DNA from: Pseudomonadota bacterium
GTDB taxonomy: Bacteria; Pseudomonadota; Gammaproteobacteria; Steroidobacterales; Woeseiaceae
NCBI GenBank assembly: GCA_022567775.1
Contig: JADFGH010000046.1
Coordinates: 1 to 10,323, forward strand
Reading direction: 5' to 3'
Length of the DNA stretch: 10,323 nucleotides
Part shown: positions 5,814-10,323 of the stretch, one piece after another
Position numbering within the stretch: position 1 is the stretch's first letter
Layout of the letters: each line of letters begins with the position of its first letter
The notes under the pieces: model-generated
Told to the model about the DNA's origin: nothing
The model's database searches: none
The model's input: the letters and a program-made list of their open reading frames with translations, nothing else
Position numbers and translations under genes: made by a program

Positions 5814-7775
5814 GTGATAAACCTCGACTTTGTCTTGTCAATTCTGCTGGCTTTCGGCGCAGTTGGCTACCTGGTGCTTGCGATGCGCATGCTGGGCGGC
5901 CAACGCGCAATTGGCAGCCTGGCAATGGGCGTGACCTTCCTGATGATCGCTTTGTGGGTCCTCGGTGGAGCAATCGAATTGCTGGCGCCTTCATTGCCGG
6001 TCTTCATGCTCGGCAGATTCGGGCACTATATCGGCACCGGCCTGGTCCCTGTCGGTATCCTGGTATGCTTCCGCGAGTACACGGGAAGCCAGACCTCCAA
6101 AACCACGATAGCGGCGCTGCTGATCATTCCCGTATTGTCGCTCGTGATCGCAGCAACAAATTTCTGGCACCAGTTCATGTGGTTTTACCCGGCCACCAAT
6201 GCTGCCGGCGAGTTCCTGACCCGGCCGGTGGCCTGGGGACCTTATTTTCTCTTCGTGCACGCGCCCTTCGGTTACCTGGTTGTCGGCGCCAGTATTCTGA
6301 CGCTTCTGCTGCATAGTTCAGCGGTCGCCCCGGCGCACCGTCGCGGATTGTTTCTCATCGTCGGTTCTGCAATAGCCCCGGCCATCACCGCTGTCTTTTA
6401 CGATACCGGCATCGGGCCCAACACGATTTCGATATTGCCGCTCGTTTTCGCATGGATGCTGCCGATCTATGCCTGGCTGCTGCTCCGTGAACAGATCATC
6501 GACTTCAGTCCGATCGCGTACGAGACTGTGTTTCAGAATATGCAGGACCCGGTTATCGTGGTTGACAACAATGAACGTGTCATCGGCCTGAATCACGGAG
6601 CTGAGATACTGCTGAACATTTCCGAGCGTGAGGCGCTGCGAGAATCCCTTGACAAAGTGTTTGGCGAAGAGGTGCCGGAAGTGCACGCTGCCCTTAAAAC
6701 CGGACTGCCACAGAAAATGTTGACCTATACCGGCCGTTTCCTGCACTTGCAGGTGACCCCGATCGCTACCAACAAGGGAACGGCGCGAAACGGTCGTGTG
6801 TTGATGTTTCGCGATGTCAGCGACGTAGAGAAAGCGCAGCGGGAAGTGCAAAGCAGTGAAAAACTTCTGCGCACGCTGATCGATCATTCCCTTAACGGCA
6901 TCATTCGACTCAGCTGGATCCCGGTGGATGGCGATCACGACCATAATGAACTTTGCTGCATATTTGCGAATGCCGCAGCCGGGCGTTTCCTTAATGTTGA
7001 ACCGGACGAGATGATCAACTGTTCCGCGGCAGACGTGGTCAGGCTGTTTTCGAAGGGCATGGAATCTGAGGACGCGGATTCGCTGCTGGAGCGGTTCCTT
7101 GAAGCGGCGCAGAACGGAGCGCTGTTCGAAACGGACGTAAGGGCCGATGTGGATGGGGAAGCACGGTGGTTGCATGTGATCAGCGAACCGGTGGGCGAGG
7201 ACGTGGCGGTAACGTTCATTGACATCACTGACGACAGGGTAAAGGAATTGCAGATGGAATCGATCGCCCTGTGCGATCCGTTAACCGGCGTCCTGAACCG
7301 GCGCGGATTCGAAAAACAGGCGTCCCGCCTGTTATCAGAAAGCGCGGACGACGCAACTGGTGCGCTGCTCTTTGTTGACCTGAATGACTTCAAAAAAATC
7401 AACGATCAGTGCGGCCATGAAATCGGTGACCAGTTACTGACAATCGCCGCGGAAAGGCTCAGGAACAGCCTCCGATCCTGCGATATTATTGGCCGTCCCG
7501 GCGGTGATGAGTTCGTGGCACTCGTGCCGGACGTCACGGGAGAGGTTGCCGAGAAGCTGGCAACGCGGCTGACCAATGCTCTTGAACAGCGCTACCTTAT
7601 TGGCGAAGAAACGCTGCACTGCGCTGCGGCGATTGGCCTTGCGCTCTATCCTGAACATGCCAGTACGCTGACCGGTCTGCTGCGCGCCGCAGACCAGGCG
7701 ATGTATCGCGCCAAGGCACGCTGCCGCGGCGTGGTCGACATTGATGGGACCGATCTGCTTGAGAAGGCCGTCTGA
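5814..7775 (+). CDS. Membrane diguanylate cyclase: HisKA_7TM-type sensor, two PAS-like domains, GGDEF
   Basis: A 653-residue signalling enzyme that should make cyclic di-GMP from two GTP at the inner membrane. Residues 1 to about 225 are hydrophobic with around seven helices, resembling the HisKA_7TM sensor module; a PAS domain follows (about 236-338), then a second PAS-like domain (about 350-475) and a C-terminal GGDEF domain from DPLTGVLNRRGF (488-499). The catalytic site is intact: metal-binding D522 (FVDLNDFKKIN) and GGDEF at 563-567. The RxxD inhibitory site is kept (R554-D557, five residues before GGDEF), predicting product feedback. There is no EAL or HD-GYP domain. It starts with GTG; only a weak GAGAG lies upstream, inside an inverted repeat, so translation may be low or controlled. 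The hydrophobic N-terminus makes the start plausible. The signal sensed is unknown. Confidence 0.9.
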   Translation: MINLDFVLSILLAFGAVGYLVLAMRMLGGQRAIGSLAMGVTFLMIALWVLGGAIELLAPSLPVFMLGRFGHYIGTGLVPVGILVCFREYTGSQTSKTTIAALLIIPVLSLVIAATNFWHQFMWFYPATNAAGEFLTRPVAWGPYFLFVHAPFGYLVVGASILTLLLHSSAVAPAHRRGLFLIVGSAIAPAITAVFYDTGIGPNTISILPLVFAWMLPIYAWLLLREQIIDFSPIAYETVFQNMQDPVIVVDNNERVIGLNHGAEILLNISEREALRESLDKVFGEEVPEVHAALKTGLPQKMLTYTGRFLHLQVTPIATNKGTARNGRVLMFRDVSDVEKAQREVQSSEKLLRTLIDHSLNGIIRLSWIPVDGDHDHNELCCIFANAAAGRFLNVEPDEMINCSAADVVRLFSKGMESEDADSLLERFLEAAQNGALFETDVRADVDGEARWLHVISEPVGEDVAVTFIDITDDRVKELQMESIALCDPLTGVLNRRGFEKQASRLLSESADDATGALLFVDLNDFKKINDQCGHEIGDQLLTIAAERLRNSLRSCDIIGRPGGDEFVALVPDVTGEVAEKLATRLTNALEQRYLIGEETLHCAAAIGLALYPEHASTLTGLLRAADQAMYRAKARCRGVVDIDGTDLLEKAV

Positions 7776-7843
7776 TAAATCAGCCCATCTGGCTCACCGC
7801 TGTAATAAACTCCGTGTGCAGGCGGTCTGATCGACTGTCCAGT

Positions 7844-7850
7844 AAAGGAG
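7844..7850 (+). promoter_or_regulatory. Strong Shine-Dalgarno setting the start at 7859
   Basis: AAAGGAG lies 8 bases before the ATG at 7859. The same frame is open further upstream to a GTG at 7814, but that would add 15 polar residues before the signal peptide and has no ribosome binding site, so 7859 is preferred. Confidence 0.85.
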
Positions 7851-7858
7851 TATTTGTC

Positions 7859-8533
7859 ATGGCATTTGGCCGCAACCTGATTTACGTCGCATTCCTGGCG
7901 CTTTTGCTCGGAACGATGATCCTGTCGCATTCGAACCGCGCCATCGCGGAAGACTACGCGGCGCTGCCAGCGAGCGCGGAGCTGACCACGCCTCTGAAGA
8001 GCGGCGACCGGGCGCCCAAATTTACCGTCCGCACTGTCGATGACAAACCCTATGTGTTTGATCCGGACAATCTTGAAAACCCGACCATACTGATCTCGTT
8101 CCGGGGCGGCTGGTGCCCATACTGCAACATGCATCTCTCCGAGTTGCGCACCGTCATTCCCGAGATCAGGGAGAGCGGCTACGACATACTGTTTCTCAGC
8201 AATGACCGGCCTGAACTTCTTTATTCGAGTCTGAAGCAGGAAACGCAGGACGACATCGACGGGCTGGACTACGTCATCCTTTCTGACGCGGATATGAACG
8301 CAGCGATGGCGCTTGGTACGGCCTTCAGGACCGACAAGGGCCTGACAGATTACCTGGAAAAAAAAGGGCGGGATGTCGCCGGTTCTTCGATCGGCAAGCA
8401 CAATGCGCTGGCCGTGCCAGCGGTGTACGTTATCGACCGGTCCGGAAAGATCGTTTTCGATTTTGTCCAGCCGGATTACAAGATCCGACTGTCGGCGGAT
8501 GACCTGTTAAGTGCTGCCAAGGCAGCTCTCTAA
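7859..8533 (+). CDS. Exported peroxiredoxin-like (AhpC/TSA, thioredoxin-fold) protein
   Basis: A 224-residue protein with a Sec-type signal peptide: a hydrophobic core at about residues 8-23 and a likely cleavage after AIA at residue 30. The mature part has the AhpC/TSA thioredoxin fold: GDRAPKFTV, then ILISFRGGWCPYCNMHLSEL with a CxxC at C86 and C89, a central FLSNDRPELL, and AVPAVYVIDRSGKIVF, whose proline precedes a beta strand as in the cis-Pro loop. The FRGGWCPYC form marks the peroxiredoxin-like family rather than classical AhpC. The expected role is thiol-based peroxide reduction or disulfide exchange in the periplasm; which of these is uncertain. It follows the diguanylate cyclase by 83 bases on the same strand, and a strong hairpin terminator follows it, so it is either monocistronic or the end of a short unit. 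Confidence 0.85.
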   Translation: MAFGRNLIYVAFLALLLGTMILSHSNRAIAEDYAALPASAELTTPLKSGDRAPKFTVRTVDDKPYVFDPDNLENPTILISFRGGWCPYCNMHLSELRTVIPEIRESGYDILFLSNDRPELLYSSLKQETQDDIDGLDYVILSDADMNAAMALGTAFRTDKGLTDYLEKKGRDVAGSSIGKHNALAVPAVYVIDRSGKIVFDFVQPDYKIRLSADDLLSAAKAAL

Positions 8534-8564
8534 ACAAAAGACGCCTTAAAAACCGAAAAACCCT

Positions 8565-8603
8565 GCACTGGCGGGCCATCAAAGTGGCCCGCCAGTGCGT
8601 TTA
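8565..8603 (+). terminator. Hairpin terminator with perfect 14-bp stem, possibly bidirectional
   Basis: GCACTGGCGGGCCA (8565-8578) pairs perfectly with TGGCCCGCCAGTGC (8585-8598) across a 6-base loop. It begins 31 bases after the thiol-protein stop. The plus-strand tail is only moderately T-rich (GTTTAT). The upstream flank is A-rich (8547-8560), so the minus strand would have the better U tract; it may stop transcription both ways. It isolates the peroxiredoxin-like gene from the transporter gene. Confidence 0.8.
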
Positions 8604-8649
8604 TGTGGCAGTCTAGCCGCCTCAATGAACTGCCTATAGGAATAGCGCG

Positions 8650-9972
8650 ATGACAAACGGCAGCGGACCGATTGCGCGTATCGTAACAGCAGCAACCAAG
8701 GTTGAGCCCAACGAGATTCGGGCCACCGCATTATCCTTCGCGTTCCTGTTCATGCTGATGTTGGCTTACAACATTCTGAAGCCCGTTCGTGATGCGATGG
8801 CCAGTGACTGGTCCGATCCGGAGGTCGCGACGCTTTGGACGATCAATTTCTTCATCAGTATAGTTGCAGTCAGCGTGTACGGATTTGCTGTTGCCCGGGC
8901 GCGCTTCCAGTACCTGGTGCCCGGTGTTTATGGTTTCTTCGCCGCGTCATTCCTGGCGTTTTACCTGGGCAGCTCCGCTATCGAAGATGCCGTCTACGTC
9001 GACAAGTCATTTTACGTGTGGATCAGCGTATTTTCGCTGTTCCATATTTCCGTATTCTGGAGCCTGATGTCTGACGTTTTTTCCAAAGCTCAGGCGCCGC
9101 GGATTTTTGCCTTCATCGCAAGCGGCGCGAGTATCGGAACGTTGGCAGGATCTTCAGTCCCGCTATTCCTGGCAACCATAATCGGCACACAGAACCTGAT
9201 GCTCATAGCTGCCGCGGTACTGCTGGCAATCATTCCGGCGCTTGGTATTTTGCAGCGGCTGAAGGTGACAGAACTCGGCAATGAAAACGTGCATGTCGAT
9301 CTGAACGAACATCAATCTATCGGTGGCAATCCCTTTGCCGGATTTTCGCTGTTTCTGAAAAATCCGTACCTGCTAGGTATTGGTGTATTTATTCTGCTAT
9401 ATACATCGGTCGGATCTTTCGTCTATTTCGAACTGAAGAATGTTCTTGAAGTCTTCACCAGGGATGAGCGAACTGCCATCTGGGCCGGCATCAACACATC
9501 AATCAATGTCATTGCGATTGCGACGGCTTGGTTTGCAACGGGTAGAATCACGACCAGGCTCGGTCTCGCAAAGACCCTGGCACTGGTACCTGTTCTGGTC
9601 GCGATCGGTCTGTTGATCGTTGCCGTGAACCCCGTGATCGCCGCGATCATCGCCGCACAAATCATTCTGAAAGGCGGCAATTACTCGATCACTCGTCCGG
9701 GCCGGGAAATGTTGTACACGGTCGTCGATCGTGAAACACGCTTCAAGGCCAAGCCGGTTATCGATATCGTCGTCTATCGCGGCGGCGATACTATTACGGG
9801 CTGGGCATTTGCCGGGCTCACTGCCGGACTCGGTCTGGGTCTGGGCATCGTTGCCGCAATCGGCGCTGGTATCGCCCTGCTGTGGGCGTTTGTCGGCTTG
9901 TACCTCGGGCGGACATTCAAAAAGCGCAATGGCGAGGCCAATAGCGTGCCAGAAACCGGACAAACAATATGA
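8650..9972 (+). CDS. MFS-type transporter related to NTP/NDP exchange (ATP:ADP translocase-like) proteins
   Basis: A 440-residue inner-membrane protein with about 12 hydrophobic helices and a polar break near residues 205-232. It matches the free-living bacterial branch often labelled NTP/NDP exchange transporter or COG3202-like MFS. Helix 1 ends in NILKPVRDAM (41-50); other landmarks are VPGVYGFF (90-97), VFWSLMSDVFS (135-145), FAFIASGASIGTLAG (153-167), and the conserved C-terminal block at 348-380 (RPGREMLYTVVDRE, then AKPVIDIVVYRGGD). True ATP/ADP translocases occur in plastids and obligate intracellular bacteria; members in free-living bacteria have no proven substrate, so nucleotide exchange is only a family-based guess. 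The ATG has AGGAA 7 bases upstream. Its stop overlaps the thiolase start as ATGA, implying coupled translation. Confidence 0.82.
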   Translation: MTNGSGPIARIVTAATKVEPNEIRATALSFAFLFMLMLAYNILKPVRDAMASDWSDPEVATLWTINFFISIVAVSVYGFAVARARFQYLVPGVYGFFAASFLAFYLGSSAIEDAVYVDKSFYVWISVFSLFHISVFWSLMSDVFSKAQAPRIFAFIASGASIGTLAGSSVPLFLATIIGTQNLMLIAAAVLLAIIPALGILQRLKVTELGNENVHVDLNEHQSIGGNPFAGFSLFLKNPYLLGIGVFILLYTSVGSFVYFELKNVLEVFTRDERTAIWAGINTSINVIAIATAWFATGRITTRLGLAKTLALVPVLVAIGLLIVAVNPVIAAIIAAQIILKGGNYSITRPGREMLYTVVDRETRFKAKPVIDIVVYRGGDTITGWAFAGLTAGLGLGLGIVAAIGAGIALLWAFVGLYLGRTFKKRNGEANSVPETGQTI

Positions 9973-10323
9973 GCAACAAGACGAAGGCATGGATATGTGA
10001 CGCAGTTCGCACGCCGATCGGACGCTACGGGGGAGCACTTTCATCGGTGCGTACGGATGACCTGGGCGCGATTCCGATCGCTGCGCTGATCGAGCGCAAC
10101 CCGAATCTCCCGCCGGAGAAAATTGACGATCTCATCTACGGATGTGCGAATCAGGCAGGTGAAGATAATCGCAACGTCGCGCGTATGGCGCTGTTGCTTG
10201 CCGGTGTGCCGCCGTCAGTGCCGGCAGCCACCGTGAATCGACTGTGTGGCTCCGGCATGAATGCACTCGGCAATGCGGCGCATGCGATCAAGGCCGGCGA
10301 CGCAAATGTGTTGATCGCCGGTG
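9969..10323 (+). CDS. pcaF: Thiolase, 3-oxoadipyl-CoA / acetyl-CoA acyltransferase type, cut by right edge
   Basis: The first 118 residues of a thiolase, which cleaves or forms beta-ketoacyl-CoA with coenzyme A in the cytosol. The sequence shows DAVRTPIGRYGGALSSVRTD, IDDLIYGCANQAGEDNRNVA, and NRLCGSGMNALGNAAHAIKAG, with the nucleophilic cysteine at C93. The GCANQAGEDNRNVARM segment and the RTDDLGAIPI segment are closest, from memory, to 3-oxoadipyl-CoA thiolases (PcaF/PaaJ) of aromatic degradation (beta-ketoadipate or phenylacetate routes); a general fatty-acid thiolase cannot be excluded from this part alone. The frame stays open to the end of the window, so the C-terminal His and Cys motifs are not visible. 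The ATG at 9969 overlaps the transporter stop (ATGA). The product class is firm, the exact substrate moderately so. Confidence 0.85.
   Translation, partial: MSNKTKAWICDAVRTPIGRYGGALSSVRTDDLGAIPIAALIERNPNLPPEKIDDLIYGCANQAGEDNRNVARMALLLAGVPPSVPAATVNRLCGSGMNALGNAAHAIKAGDANVLIAG

Noticed and set aside
6318..7175. 285-codon minus-strand frame opposite the cyclase
   Set aside because: It is antisense to clear PAS sequence, has no recognisable product and no ribosome binding site; it is a shadow frame.
7772..7794. Small palindromes CTGAT-aa-ATCAG and AGCC-catct-GGCT after the cyclase stop
   Set aside because: Stems of 4-5 pairs without a T tract are too weak to call a terminator.
7814..7858. N-terminal extension of the peroxiredoxin-like protein from a GTG
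   Set aside because: It would place polar residues before the signal peptide, while a strong AAAGGAG marks the ATG at 7859.
7646..8401. 251-codon minus-strand frame
   Set aside because: It spans the end of the GGDEF gene and most of the peroxiredoxin-like gene in antisense and shows no family resemblance.

Overview
The window reads as mostly one proteobacterial chromosome segment, probably gammaproteobacterial. The taxon guess rests on the gene repertoire and protein style (NTP/NDP-exchange-like MFS transporter, 3-oxoadipyl-CoA-type thiolase, HisKA_7TM-PAS-GGDEF protein, COG2236 phosphoribosyltransferases) and is not firm below class. The exception is the first ~880 bases. They encode part of a DUF1549/DUF1553 (PSD1) protein, a family typical of Planctomycetes and Verrucomicrobia. 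This reading frame runs without a break into the C-terminal three quarters of a guanine deaminase. The switch falls inside a short stretch (LLDWLA) that both families carry, so a chimeric assembly join is the likeliest explanation and a real gene fusion the less likely one.

Layout. 3-~887: PSD1 fragment, open at the left edge. ~870-1889: guanine deaminase lacking its N-terminus. 1884-2483 (-) and 2574-3140 (+): two divergent, clearly paralogous purine-type phosphoribosyltransferases. 3155-3718 (-): DUF1232 protein. 4012-5091 (+): APH/choline-kinase-fold small-molecule kinase with a GTG start. 5076-5552 (-): unrecognised acidic protein. 5814-7775 (+): membrane-anchored diguanylate cyclase. 7859-8533 (+): exported peroxiredoxin-like thiol protein, followed by a strong hairpin terminator. 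8650-9972 (+): 12-TM nucleotide-exchange-like transporter, overlapping by ATGA the start of a thiolase (9969 to the right edge).

How the genes relate. Guanine deaminase (guanine to xanthine) beside two PRPP-dependent phosphoribosyltransferases suggests a small purine-salvage neighbourhood. From 870 to 7775 every gene lies on the strand opposite its neighbour, so each appears to be its own transcription unit. The convergent ends overlap or nearly touch (1884-1889, 3141-3154, 5076-5091) and regulatory sequence is confined to the divergent gaps (2484-2573, 3719-4011, 5553-5813). From 5814 onward all genes are on the plus strand; the transporter and thiolase form a translationally coupled pair. 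No RNA genes, insertion sequences, CRISPR arrays or prophage genes were seen, and no gene-free stretch exceeds 300 bases. I found no convincing new multi-gene system. The items most worth checking are the chimeric junction and the twin phosphoribosyltransferases.
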